Origin: Thermodesulfobacteriota bacterium
Lineage (GTDB): Bacteria; Desulfobacterota; WTBG01; CAIYCZ01; CAIRTM01
Reading direction: 5' to 3'
NCBI GenBank assembly: GCA_028278025.1
Contig: JANQFE010000049.1
Span: forward strand, 1 to 64,000
Length of the DNA: 64,000 nt
Positions 43,778-52,492 of the stretch are shown here, in pieces; positions within the stretch are counted from its first letter, which is position 1, and every line of letters begins with the position of its first letter. Position numbers and translations under genes: made by a program. Under the pieces are notes generated by a model, which made no database searches, was not told where the DNA came from, and saw only the letters and a program-made list of their open reading frames with translations.

Positions 43778-45922
43778 TTAAAATCGCGCTTCAATGCTGC
43801 CGAAAAAGGAACGGCCCGGAAGCGGATAGCCGGCAACATCTTCGCTGTGACGGTCGCTGATGTTTTTGACCTCAAAGGTACACACAATATGTTTCGTCGG
43901 ACTCCATGAAAAACCGGCGTTTTGAAACGTGCGGCTGTCAATTTTTCTGAGATTAGCCCGGTCGAGATAGCATTCATCAATAAATTCTATTTCGTGAAAC
44001 AACCTGAAATGCCGTGTAAAAATCTCGATACGGTTGAATAGTTCATATTGGGGGCGTCCCGGTAGCCTGTTGTTGCGCCAATACGCAATACGGCTGCGGT
44101 CGCGGGCATCCTGGATGGTGTAATTACCTGAAATGAGCAGCGGCCAGCAGAAACGGATACGCCAGAAAAATTCATGCCCCTTTATTTTTGCACTGGAAAT
44201 ATTTTGGGCAATCGATGTGCGCTGAGAGTTTTGGATAAATATGATCAAATTGTCGACATCGCTGGAAAAGTATGAATATTCAAAGGTACATGACTTGATT
44301 ATAGCGGGTAGCAGTGCAGGACTCAGCGTGCAGCCGATATCCCAGTTAATACCGTCTTCAGGCACTAAATCGGTATTGCCGACGATAGCTCCACGGTCTC
44401 CGAACAGCTCATAAAAATTCGGAATGCGATAATACTTTCCGACATTGGCTTTGATGGTAATGTTGTCGGTCAGAAACAGTGCTACGCCCAGTTTGCGCGT
44501 GAGCTGATCTTCCGAGGTGTCGGCACTGGGCGCAATAGGAGTGGCTGAGAAGGGTACCACGCCTTGGAAATCATTATCATAATAATTATATTTTACAGAG
44601 GGTGCTATGAGCAGCCGGTCGTCGAACAGATACATCTCGTCCTCCAGGCTTACGGCAAAGCTGCGCCGCTTTTGTTCCTCGGTCCGAACCTTGCTGCGCC
44701 GGCTGTTTTCAACAAACCCGTATAGATAGCTGACACCGGTATCGTAATCAGGCTCTGCAAAAGGTGCCATCTTATCGCGCGACTCGTAGGTTTCGTAAGA
44801 CAGTTCGGCCAGCAGGGTAATGGTATGTGATTCACCCGACAGGTATGATAACAACAGCCGCCCGGTTAGATTTTTCGTGTCATCCTTGTTGTTTTGCCTG
44901 CCGAACCCGATTTCATCTCTGGGATCCTTAAACTTCTGGCGCTGAAAGCTGTAAGCGCAGGCAAGCTCCGCATCAAGACCTGTTGCAAGCACATTTTGTT
45001 TTGACAAACGAATTTGGGTAATGGTGCGCAGCGTGCGCAGACGGGCATGTTCAGACTGGTAGTTCTCAACACCGGCAATACCCTGGTGCTTTTTGAAAAA
45101 GTCGCTCTGCACATCAAGTGAAAGCGCACCGGGAAGCATACAGCCGGCTTTCACCAGAAGGCTGTCCGATGTGAAATCGTTATTGCGGCGGTGTGTCCAA
45201 CGGTCATCCTGCCGGTTATACTGAGTTCCGCGGCGGTCCTTGAATTCAAAGTCCCCGTCGCTTTGCAGGCGATTGTACATCAAATTTCCGTAGCAGCCTA
45301 TGGCCGTTTTGCCCAGCGAGATACTTGCCTTATGTGTTTTGAACGAACCGAACGTATAGCCCGCACGTGCGCTCCAGGCCGCCTTTTCCTTTTTAGTAAT
45401 GATGTTGACAACACCCCCGACACCCGATGCGCCGAATTTAGCGGGTGATGTTCCCCGGTAAATCTCAATTTTTTCAACCATGTCAAGCGGGATATCTGCC
45501 AGGTTAACCACACCGGAAACTGCCCGGTTTAGCTGAATGCCGTCCAGATAAATAACGACCTGCTCAGCAGACGACCCCCGAACCGAGGCTGTGCTGAAAC
45601 TGCCCAGGCCGCCGTACTGCTGTACGGTTACTCCTACCGACTGATCAAGTATTTCCGGAATTGAAGAGATCTGAGACGGTACGTCCTCTACATGAATAAC
45701 CGTGGCAAATCCGGTCGCGTCGGCTTCACCGACTGTGTGCTCGGCTTCCTGATCAGCACTGACAACCACTTCACCGAGCTTATAGGACGCATCGGCCCTC
45801 ACGTGCTGTGCATGTATTGCCATAGCAGTAGCGACTCCGATAATAAAAACGATACGTAAATTTCTTTTAGCTGTATGCGTGCGGTTATGTTCCACAACCA
45901 TATACATGCGTTCATTGTACAT
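43778..45922 (-). CDS. btuB: TonB-dependent outer-membrane corrinoid receptor
   Basis: 714 residues. Signal segment (about 20-43), TonB box-like GEVVVSA near 50, plug domain (about 65-175, VHVEDVPSQISSIPEILDQ, VYLDGIQLNR, IEIYRGTSPAKFGASGVGGVVNIITK), and a 22-strand barrel to the terminal Phe (GSIEARF). This is the BtuB/Cir architecture. Corrinoid specificity rests on context: the riboswitch, BtuFCD and CbiR. It carries corrinoids across the outer membrane, powered by the TonB-ExbBD encoded downstream. Confidence 0.88.
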   Translation of the reverse strand: MYNERMYMVVEHNRTHTAKRNLRIVFIIGVATAMAIHAQHVRADASYKLGEVVVSADQEAEHTVGEADATGFATVIHVEDVPSQISSIPEILDQSVGVTVQQYGGLGSFSTASVRGSSAEQVVIYLDGIQLNRAVSGVVNLADIPLDMVEKIEIYRGTSPAKFGASGVGGVVNIITKKEKAAWSARAGYTFGSFKTHKASISLGKTAIGCYGNLMYNRLQSDGDFEFKDRRGTQYNRQDDRWTHRRNNDFTSDSLLVKAGCMLPGALSLDVQSDFFKKHQGIAGVENYQSEHARLRTLRTITQIRLSKQNVLATGLDAELACAYSFQRQKFKDPRDEIGFGRQNNKDDTKNLTGRLLLSYLSGESHTITLLAELSYETYESRDKMAPFAEPDYDTGVSYLYGFVENSRRSKVRTEEQKRRSFAVSLEDEMYLFDDRLLIAPSVKYNYYDNDFQGVVPFSATPIAPSADTSEDQLTRKLGVALFLTDNITIKANVGKYYRIPNFYELFGDRGAIVGNTDLVPEDGINWDIGCTLSPALLPAIIKSCTFEYSYFSSDVDNLIIFIQNSQRTSIAQNISSAKIKGHEFFWRIRFCWPLLISGNYTIQDARDRSRIAYWRNNRLPGRPQYELFNRIEIFTRHFRLFHEIEFIDECYLDRANLRKIDSRTFQNAGFSWSPTKHIVCTFEVKNISDRHSEDVAGYPLPGRSFFGSIEARF

Positions 45923-45984
45923 TGATAGTTGTTTGTTGCCTGCTGAATGCAGACTGTTACCGATTCTTTTCCTGCTGAGGACAC

Positions 45985-47499
45985 CTACAACGGTCCTGTT
46001 GCGTTCTTAAAAACTTCCCTGCCGAAAAAAGCAAACGGCAACAGCTCATAGTCGACCATGATCGTACCGAAACCGATAATCCTGTTTCTATTCAGGCCGT
46101 TCAGAAACATACCGCTGCCCTGGACAAACCGGATGTCTGCAACAGCAGCACCACTGTTGAAAATAAAATAAAAAAGGTTCGGTCCGAACATATAATATTC
46201 GCCGGTGCCGTACTGTTCGAGTTTTTTCAATGTCAGTGACCCGTCCTGGTAAAAGACGAACACGTCCGTGTAGAATGGAATCGGTGATGGTGAGACAAGC
46301 GCCGTCACATAACAGGCCGTTTCTGCCGGCATGGTCTGATTATCCGTATTGGTCGGGTCGGGTATAACCGTAGTATCAGGTCCGATTCGCGTCAGGCAGA
46401 ACGGGGGTAACCCGGTGGCAATGGGCTCTGTGGTAATTTCGCGGTCGGTTGTGGTGTCGAATATACGGATACCGGGGTTTTGAATTGTGCGGTCGCATAT
46501 ATACAGCCGCTCACCGATGGTTAAGACATCTGCATGAATAAAGCCGTTTGCCGGTGCGTGAATCGGTTTGGTGCTGCGCTCCTTAAGATTAAAGCGAATC
46601 ACGCGGGACTCCAGCCAGTCCTCAGTCATAATAATGGCATACCCTTCCGAGCTGCTGCGCATATGCAGGGTGCCGAAGGCACCGCCTAGTTGTCCGCCGA
46701 TCTCCGACTCGGACATGATCTGACCTTCTGTCCGGAGCGCGTTGGGATCGATCCACTCAAGCCCGCCGTCCCCGACATTATAAAAGCTGCCGGCCCCGGC
46801 AACGATGATTTTATCGGTCTCGCTGATGTACTGCATATCAATCGGATTGGTGAAAAACAGATCAATTGCCTGGATGCCGGGCTGTGCCGGGCGTGCATCT
46901 ACAATTGCATCTGTTTCAGGATCGATAATCACGATCTGACTCAAACCGGCAGGCTGGAACAGGTTGTTTCGATCCAGGCGCTGCAGGCTTACGAATATCC
47001 TGTTGTGGCAGTACAGCAACTGATCCATCTCCGGTATGCCGTCACCGTCGGCAAATGCCGACAGGTCGATGGTACCGGTGATCCGGCCGCTTGATGGATC
47101 GACGATCAGCAGTCCGGACCTTTCATACAGCGTTACATAGGCCTTGGTTTCACTCAGCAGCAAAAAATCATGCGGATTGCTGCCGCTGCCGACTGAAAAT
47201 TGCATAACCGGATCGTCCAGATTCGACTGATCGAAAATGAGAATATTGTCACCGTGCCAGCGCTCGATGACATACAGCCTGTTGCCGAAGCTCCGCGCAA
47301 CCGCATCCTGAAATATCGTACCCGCACGCGTGTGCGCGGTAGTGCTGCCAGGGCTGAAAACCGCATACCCCCCTGTTTCATAATCGCTCGTCACAACAAA
47401 AACCTGTTCGGTTGCGGCAAACGCTGCTGCACCGGCATAAAGCAGTATAACAATAATACCGACTGCCGGTATCGATAGTAAGCGTTGTATTGGTTTCAT
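45985..47499 (-). CDS. Secreted YncE-like beta-propeller protein (BtuG-like role proposed)
   Basis: 504 residues. Signal peptide (about 1-28). A YncE/DUF5074-like propeller (about 32-370) with blades such as FGNRLYVIERWHGDNILIFDQ, GSNPHDFLLLSETKAYVTLYERSGLLIVDPSSGRITGTIDLS and IGERLYICDRT. A C-terminal domain (about 395-500) is shared with the 143-residue protein two genes downstream. In Bacteroides, BtuG is a propeller of this type that sits on BtuB and hands it B12; this gene lies directly before btuB, 63 bp apart. Function is inferred from that parallel. Confidence 0.65.
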   Translation of the reverse strand: MKPIQRLLSIPAVGIIVILLYAGAAAFAATEQVFVVTSDYETGGYAVFSPGSTTAHTRAGTIFQDAVARSFGNRLYVIERWHGDNILIFDQSNLDDPVMQFSVGSGSNPHDFLLLSETKAYVTLYERSGLLIVDPSSGRITGTIDLSAFADGDGIPEMDQLLYCHNRIFVSLQRLDRNNLFQPAGLSQIVIIDPETDAIVDARPAQPGIQAIDLFFTNPIDMQYISETDKIIVAGAGSFYNVGDGGLEWIDPNALRTEGQIMSESEIGGQLGGAFGTLHMRSSSEGYAIIMTEDWLESRVIRFNLKERSTKPIHAPANGFIHADVLTIGERLYICDRTIQNPGIRIFDTTTDREITTEPIATGLPPFCLTRIGPDTTVIPDPTNTDNQTMPAETACYVTALVSPSPIPFYTDVFVFYQDGSLTLKKLEQYGTGEYYMFGPNLFYFIFNSGAAVADIRFVQGSGMFLNGLNRNRIIGFGTIMVDYELLPFAFFGREVFKNATGPL

Positions 47500-47517
47500 A
47501 TCGCCTCCATGTACGGA

Positions 47518-48402
47518 TCATGTTGCCGAACCGAGTGCAGGCCTGGCTTGTACCGCTATGTCGGTGTCATGCGCTAACGCCTGGGCACCTTCCAGGGCCC
47601 GCATCGATTGGTGAAAATCGGTTTCGGAAAATACTTCAAGAGTTACCAGGCCCTGATAATTTTGGGCGGCCAGTTTTGACAGAAAGTCAACAAGCTGTTT
47701 ATCCGGCGGCAGGGACAGTGCGGTATGATCACCGGTGCCGGCATGCCCGTGCAGGTGCACGACTCGTGTGCGTGGAAGGCAGGTTTTGCAATAATAATCG
47801 GCATCCTGTCGGTAGTACCAGACATGCCCTATATCAAGGCAGATTGATACGCTTAAATTGTCGATAATTTCTTCAATGTCGCAAAATGGATATGACAGGG
47901 TCTCAATACACAGCAGCTGCGGCTGCTTGACGCACTGGATAAGCTGGCGTATTGAGCGGGCACATTGGTGCTTCCAGTGGTTGATGTCCTCAGGGGATGT
48001 GCTGCAAAAACTTTGCTGCTCAAGATGCACAATGATGCCGTAGGGGCACAGCGGTGCGGTGAGTGCAATGATATTACACGCTTTTACGACTGAGTGCCGG
48101 CGGATTGTCTCATCCTCATTTCCCAGCATGATATCAAGCGGAAGATGCACGGTGTATGTCAGATCATAGCTGCGGGCAAGCTCACCAAGGTGTTTGACCT
48201 CAGCCGGCGACGGCAGATTGCTCTGACAGTCCGTTTCAAACAGCACAAGCTCAATGTCGTCAACATGAGGGGCAAGCTTTGCCACGTTGACAACCAGCTG
48301 TTCCGGATAAATGCAGGACGTTGTGCCGATGCCAAAGGGATATCGCAGGGCTGAAGAAAATGTTGGGCATGCTGTATTCTGGTCTGAATATCTGTTTACC
48401 AT
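47518..48402 (-). CDS. cbiR: TIM-barrel protein, probable cobamide-remodelling enzyme CbiR
   Basis: 294 residues of the AP-endonuclease-2/xylose-isomerase-like TIM-barrel superfamily. Metal-site residues lie at strand ends: LVLFETD, YTVHLPLD, IIVHLEQQ, LCIETLSYP (Glu), CLDIGHVWYY (Asp, His), VVHLHGHAG (His) and LVTLEVFSE (Glu). Known biology: CbiR of Akkermansia muciniphila belongs to this superfamily and splits cobamides at the lower-ligand side so that they can be rebuilt. The position in a B12-riboswitch operon right after btuD supports this call. Another sugar-phosphate isomerase function is possible but does not fit the context. Confidence 0.68.
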   Translation of the reverse strand: MVNRYSDQNTACPTFSSALRYPFGIGTTSCIYPEQLVVNVAKLAPHVDDIELVLFETDCQSNLPSPAEVKHLGELARSYDLTYTVHLPLDIMLGNEDETIRRHSVVKACNIIALTAPLCPYGIIVHLEQQSFCSTSPEDINHWKHQCARSIRQLIQCVKQPQLLCIETLSYPFCDIEEIIDNLSVSICLDIGHVWYYRQDADYYCKTCLPRTRVVHLHGHAGTGDHTALSLPPDKQLVDFLSKLAAQNYQGLVTLEVFSETDFHQSMRALEGAQALAHDTDIAVQARPALGSAT

Positions 48403-48409
48403 GAGTTTT

Positions 48410-49219
48410 TCAACAATGAGTATCTTTCGTGATATGTTTTCCGGGAATCAGGGTTATTTTCGGCGACGCATCAAGTGAGGATCGTTCCACCAGTACAGGA
48501 CAACCGTATACTGCTTCGATTGTTTCACAGGTGATCACCCGAGCGGGTGCGCCCGTCCGGACTATCTGCCCCTGCTTGAGCATGAGCAGGCAATCAGCAT
48601 ACATACTTGCGAGATTTATATCATGTGAAACCATAACAACCGTTATTCCCTGCTCCTGTTTCAGGCGTTCCATCAGGTCCATGATGCGGATCTGATGCGC
48701 AAGATCCAGTGAGGCGGTCGGCTCGTCGAGCAGTATTATGCGCGGCTGCTGGCATATAGCCCGAGCAATAGAAACCCGCTGCAGCTCTCCGCCGCTGAGC
48801 TGCTCAATTGTGCGGTGAGCCAGATGGTGTACCTCGGTAAATTCCATAGTCTGTCGTGCAAGCCTGAGATCTTCAGAGCGTTCCAGGCCGAGCATACCCA
48901 AATGAGGTGTACGTCCCATGAGCACCACTTCCTGCACGGTGAACGGAAAATCAAGCCGGATACGCTGCGGCACCAGGGCAACCGTGCGTGCAAGTACTGT
49001 GCGGGAGTATTTCTTTTGCGGCTGACCGAGTAGATCGATTTCGCCTTTTTCCGGTTTCGTAATACCGCAGAGTAGGTTCATCAGAGTTGTTTTGCCCGAC
49101 CCGTTCGGTCCGATGATAATGAAAAAGCAGCCTCTGTCGATGTTGAAGCACAGTCCGTTCAGAACAGGCTTACTGCCATATGAAAAAAACAAATTCCGTA
49201 CGACAATGGCACTTCTCAT
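48410..49219 (-). CDS. btuD: Vitamin B12 ABC transporter ATPase
   Basis: 269 residues, cytoplasmic ATPase of a type II importer. Walker A GPNGSGKTTLMNL near 38, Q-loop VPQRIRLDF, signature LSGGELQRVSIARA near 138, Walker B IILLDEPTASLDLAH, and switch His in VMVSHDINL. FecE/BtuD/HmuV-like; corrinoid specificity is by context. It overlaps btuC by 4 bp. The last 30 residues extend past the usual end. Confidence 0.9.
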   Translation of the reverse strand: MRSAIVVRNLFFSYGSKPVLNGLCFNIDRGCFFIIIGPNGSGKTTLMNLLCGITKPEKGEIDLLGQPQKKYSRTVLARTVALVPQRIRLDFPFTVQEVVLMGRTPHLGMLGLERSEDLRLARQTMEFTEVHHLAHRTIEQLSGGELQRVSIARAICQQPRIILLDEPTASLDLAHQIRIMDLMERLKQEQGITVVMVSHDINLASMYADCLLMLKQGQIVRTGAPARVITCETIEAVYGCPVLVERSSLDASPKITLIPGKHITKDTHC

Positions 49220-50217
49220 CTTCGGGTCCTCCGCAACAGCATGATAAAAACCGGCGCCCCGATCAGCGCGGTCACGACACCGGTGGGCAGCTCTCCCTCA
49301 CGGGGGATCGTGCGGGCCAGCACATCACATATAACCATATATGCGCCACCGCCCAGCAAACAGGCCGGAACCAGAACCCGGTGGTCCGGGCCTATCAGCA
49401 GGCGCAGGATATGCGGTATCACAAGGCCCACAAAGCCCAGCAGGCCGCACTGACAGACCGCAGAACTGATCATGAAGGAGGTGACTACCAGCAGTGTCAC
49501 TATAACAGTCTGCGCATTGAGCCCCATGGACAGAGCCATCTCACGGCCTGCGAGCAACAGGTTCATTGCATGGGAAAGCCAAAAAATTACAACAAAGCAG
49601 GGGATAGTTGTCACTGCCAGCACCACAGCCTGCTGGAAGTCGGCCGTAGAAAGATCACCCATCAGCCAGAACATGATGTTGTGCAGGCGCGCCACCCGTG
49701 TCAGGGAGATTAAAAACATGATGCCGGCCGAGCAAAAAGCATTAACGATAACACCGGCTAGCAACAGACTGTCGTTTTTGAGAATTGTCTGTTGCGACGA
49801 CACTGCCAGAATAATTATCAAAGTGCCCATACTTCCAACGAATGCAAACAGGCTTACTGCCGGAAATCGTGAGAGCCCGAGTAAGATGCCGATAATAGCG
49901 CCTACGGCAGCGCCGCCCGAAATGCCCAAGATGTATGGTTCAGCCAGAGGGTTGCGCAGCAGCGCCTGGAATACCAGCCCGCCCACTGAAAGTGCCGCAC
50001 CAACCAGGACCGCCGTCAACACCCGCGGAAGTCGCAGGTGCCAGACAATAGTTTCCATGGTCGGGTTATCCGGTGCCGTATCAGTGAAAAACCGGAATAC
50101 CGTTTGCAGGCCGCCGTCGGTCGCTCCGACGGAAAGACCTATGAATCCGGCCGCCAGCAGTACGATTAACAGCAATGCGGAGACGGACGTAATACGCTTT
50201 AAGACTCTAGTGTGCAT
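49216..50217 (-). CDS. btuC: Vitamin B12 ABC transporter permease
   Basis: 333 residues from the ATG at 50217, which overlaps the btuF end by 11 bp (a longer frame reaches into btuF). About ten transmembrane helices; FecCD family: LRLPRVLTAVLVGAALSVGGLVFQALLRNPLAEPYILGISGGAAVGA is the hallmark, then GFVGLVIPHILRLLIGPDHR. It forms the inner-membrane channel with BtuD. Confidence 0.92.
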   Translation of the reverse strand: MHTRVLKRITSVSALLLIVLLAAGFIGLSVGATDGGLQTVFRFFTDTAPDNPTMETIVWHLRLPRVLTAVLVGAALSVGGLVFQALLRNPLAEPYILGISGGAAVGAIIGILLGLSRFPAVSLFAFVGSMGTLIIILAVSSQQTILKNDSLLLAGVIVNAFCSAGIMFLISLTRVARLHNIMFWLMGDLSTADFQQAVVLAVTTIPCFVVIFWLSHAMNLLLAGREMALSMGLNAQTVIVTLLVVTSFMISSAVCQCGLLGFVGLVIPHILRLLIGPDHRVLVPACLLGGGAYMVICDVLARTIPREGELPTGVVTALIGAPVFIMLLRRTRR

Positions 50218-51109
50218 AATCACTGAATAGTTTCGGGTGAAGCAGTTGTGCCAGGGTCTCAATTCCTTTGACCATCCGGGGACCCGGGCGGTCAAATAAA
50301 TCCGAATCGACAAGGTGCACACGGTTATTTCGAACAGCCGGAATGTCTTTCCACTGTAGCCACATATTTCGGGCCCCGGCAGCAGCCGGGTCGCCGCCCA
50401 TGGACGTGATAATAATTACTTCCGGGGCATGGGCAATGACCTGCTCGGAAGAAAACCGCGGATACGGGGTAGCACCCCTGGCAATGTTATCTCCCCCGGC
50501 TGTTTCGATCATGCCGTGAATGCAGGTTTGTGATCCTATTGTAACGATCGGTGAAACGCCTATCTGAAAAAAAACACGCGGTCGGCGAATGTGTGATACC
50601 TGCGACTGTATACGCTCTATGCGGCCTGACAGTGCCTCCACCAGCTTACGGGCTTGCGCTTCGGCTTGCACCAGACTGCCGATACGGGTGATTGAATTCA
50701 TGACCGAATGCAGGTCGAATGTGCTGACGGCATATACCGGTATGTTGAGCTTACCGAGCCTGGTTATGACCTCCAGCGGGTTACCGTCCTTGGTCGCAAT
50801 GCACAGGTCCGGCTGCAGGGCGACAATGCGCTCAAGGTCGAGATGCACATATGAGCCGATTTTGGGCAGATGCACTGCCTCCGGCGGATAGTCGCTGTAA
50901 ATCGTTGCGCCCTGCAAACGCTGTCCCTGACCAAGGGCGTATATGATTTCTGTTATGCTCGGTGCCAGTGAGACGATATGCTGAGGATTTTGAGGTACGC
51001 TGATCCGTTGTCCCAACTGATCGGTAACGATTCGGCACTCGTAGGCCAATACAGCATTTGAGTATAAAAGCAATACCATGAATATATACATACGTATCGT
51101 GCGATGCAT
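50207..51109 (-). CDS. btuF: Periplasmic corrinoid-binding protein
   Basis: 300 residues. Signal peptide (about 1-22). A two-lobe class III binding protein: IVSLAPSITEIIYALGQGQRLQGATIYSDYPPEA near 45-75, DLERIVALQPDLCIA, and the second lobe VFFQIGVSPIVTIGSQTCIHGMIETAGGDNIA. The motif at YSDYPPEA matches BtuF. It delivers corrinoids to BtuCD. It is the first gene of the large operon, after riboswitch 2 and its terminator. Confidence 0.9.
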   Translation of the reverse strand: MHRTIRMYIFMVLLLYSNAVLAYECRIVTDQLGQRISVPQNPQHIVSLAPSITEIIYALGQGQRLQGATIYSDYPPEAVHLPKIGSYVHLDLERIVALQPDLCIATKDGNPLEVITRLGKLNIPVYAVSTFDLHSVMNSITRIGSLVQAEAQARKLVEALSGRIERIQSQVSHIRRPRVFFQIGVSPIVTIGSQTCIHGMIETAGGDNIARGATPYPRFSSEQVIAHAPEVIIITSMGGDPAAAGARNMWLQWKDIPAVRNNRVHLVDSDLFDRPGPRMVKGIETLAQLLHPKLFSDYAH

Positions 51110-51167
51110 CTCACTCCTGATTCTGTTGCGCCGGTATTGGTGCGTGCGAACCTACCGGCTTAAAACA

Positions 51168-51207
51168 AAAAAATCCCCGATCATTTCAAATCGAAATGAT
51201 CGGGGAT
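51168..51207 (-). terminator. Riboswitch 2 expression-platform terminator
   Basis: ATCCCCGATCATTTC pairs with GAAATGATCGGGGAT (stem of 15 bp, short loop), followed on the minus strand by TTTTTTT and GTTTT. It lies between the aptamer and btuF, about 60 bp before the start codon. A second hairpin, AAGCGC-TATCCCT with AGGGATA-GGCGCTT (51245-51280), sits between aptamer and terminator and may be part of the switch. Confidence 0.88.
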
Positions 51208-51283
51208 GCCGTTTTTCATCCACCTGTAAATAAAACTATCAGCTAAGCGCTATCCCTGGTCCACGAGGGATATGGCGCTTATT

Positions 51284-51494
51284 GGTATGGGCAGGTCTTC
51301 TGGCTTCCCTGCCCTTCGGCCGCCTTCCCATCCGCCTAAGGCGGGACAGTGGCATTATGACCGAAGGGTTCCCTTATAGCTTCATGCTAAAGGGCAGGGT
51401 TACAGCGGCGGGTCCGCAACGGATTTACACCGTTTTCCCATTCCACAAGTCTTCACTATCACTAAAGGCTTGTGGAAATGCCCATGTGTTCAAA
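51284..51494 (-). promoter_or_regulatory. Cobalamin riboswitch 2
   Basis: On the minus strand: P1 strand ACACATGGGC, the core GCCACTGTCCCGCC, and the B12 box AAGCCAGAAGACCTGCC (51291-51307), closed by GCCCATACC. It is nearly identical in sequence to riboswitch 1, 10.8 kb away, which points to a recent duplication or gene conversion. It controls the btuF-to-tonB operon. Confidence 0.93.
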
Positions 51495-51657
51495 TCTGTT
51501 TTTCAATATTGAGCACCTGTATTGCTTGTTGGCAGTCAATTGCCGACACTCAACAACACTCTATAATTTATCGGCAGTGCTCTGTAACGACGCCTTAAAG
51601 ATTGATTTTTACCATACAGTAAATTGTCCGTCAACTATACATTAGTTGTATTTATCT

Positions 51658-51675
51658 ATATAACTAAAGTTATAT
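51658..51675. promoter_or_regulatory. Perfect palindrome ATATAAC-TAAA-GTTATAT before riboswitch 2
   Basis: A perfect 7+7 palindrome 165 bp upstream of the aptamer. On the same side as in unit 1 it is flanked by TTAGTTGTATTT. A -35-like TTGACG lies next to it (51634-51629), with only a weak -10. Candidate operator for a corrinoid-locus regulator. Confidence 0.45.
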
Positions 51676-51784
51676 ATATTTGATAGAGGGTATGAAACAT
51701 TAAGCAAAAAAAATGAGCGGATTTGTTTTCTATTGATTTAGCCCGGTGCCTTTCCCTTTGAATAAGCACATGCTCCCTTCGCTT

Positions 51785-52110
51785 TTATTTCATAATTTCC
51801 TTGAATTAAACACAAACTTTTCATATAGTTTATCCAATACAAATCTTTTATCATTCTGCAGACCTGGTAGGAAAAAGGGGCCGTAAAAGGGAGGCGACCG
51901 GGTTGAAGGAAACCCCACCTGACCGCATTAATCATAGAGTTGATTGTTAAATATAATTACAGCACTATATTGAAAATCTAGAGGTTTCAATAATGAAACA
52001 ATACGGAAAGCGTCCGTATATACCCATAAATTTCAATATTTTTTCAATTGGTAAGAATTATTTCTCGTTTTAATCAATATGATAGCAATAATTTTTTTTA
52101 AACAATAGTT
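51785..52110. repeat. Dispersed repeat E, copy 2
   Basis: The longest copy, about 325 bp. Its first 190 bp match copy 1 (including the GC-rich core CCGGGTTGAAGGAAACCCCA), and its last 190 bp match copy 3 (TGTTAAATATAATTACAGCA, hairpin ATACGGA-AAGCG-TCCGTAT, TACCCATAAATTTCAATATT, AAACAATAGTTG). It lies between the corrinoid locus and the HigB gene. A frame of 65 codons on the minus strand inside it is not supported. Confidence 0.78.
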
Positions 52111-52137
52111 GTATGTGCTTAACAGTAAAAATGGATA

Positions 52138-52182
52138 AAGTTCCCTTTTAGGGAACTTTTTTCTTGACATCTTTCAGGGAAC
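52138..52182. promoter_or_regulatory. GGGAAC repeat operator of the HigBA module
   Basis: AAGTTCCC-TTTTA-GGGAACTT is a perfect inverted repeat (52138-52158), followed by a third GGGAAC (52177-52182) just before the toxin start. Such repeats are typical operators for the HTH antitoxin of the module. Confidence 0.5.
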
Positions 52183-52192
52183 CTATTAAACT

Positions 52193-52492
52193 ATGCATAT
52201 AATCAAACGAAAAACCCTGGTTGAATTTTATCAACAACCAGGGCATCAGGATGCCAAAGGGGCTTTGGAAGCATGGTATTACGAAGCTAAACATGCTCAG
52301 TGGACATCCCCGGCAGATATAAAAAAACAGTATAGATATGCCAGCATTCTCAAGGATAATCGGGTCGTTTTCAATATCGCCGGTAATAAGTATCGATTGA
52401 TTGTCAGAATCAACTATGCTTCGAAAACGGTATTTGTACGTTTTATTGGAACGCACAGAGAATATGATAAAATTGATGCGGAGGTGATCTAA
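52193..52492 (+). CDS. higB: HigB-type toxin (RelE superfamily mRNA interferase)
   Basis: 99 residues with the HigB pattern: MHIIKRKTLVEFYQQPGHQDAKGALEAWYYEAKHAQWTSP (shown here in part), then KYRLIVRINYASKTVFVRFIGTHREYDKID, the C-terminal strand and His/Tyr typical of the family. It cleaves mRNA on ribosomes when free of antitoxin. The toxin comes first in the operon, as in other HigBA systems, and overlaps the antitoxin start by 1 bp. AGGGAA lies 11 bp before the ATG. Confidence 0.85.
   Translation: MHIIKRKTLVEFYQQPGHQDAKGALEAWYYEAKHAQWTSPADIKKQYRYASILKDNRVVFNIAGNKYRLIVRINYASKTVFVRFIGTHREYDKIDAEVI

Noticed and set aside
51738..51935. 65-codon minus-strand frame inside repeat E copy 2
   Set aside because: The corresponding region of copy 1 does not keep a comparable frame and there is no ribosome site; the repeat is better seen as non-coding.
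52164..52192. TTGACA-N17-TAAACT promoter just before higB
   Set aside because: The -10 box would touch the start codon, so the transcript would begin inside the gene; the ATG matches the family start, so the promoter reading is probably coincidental.
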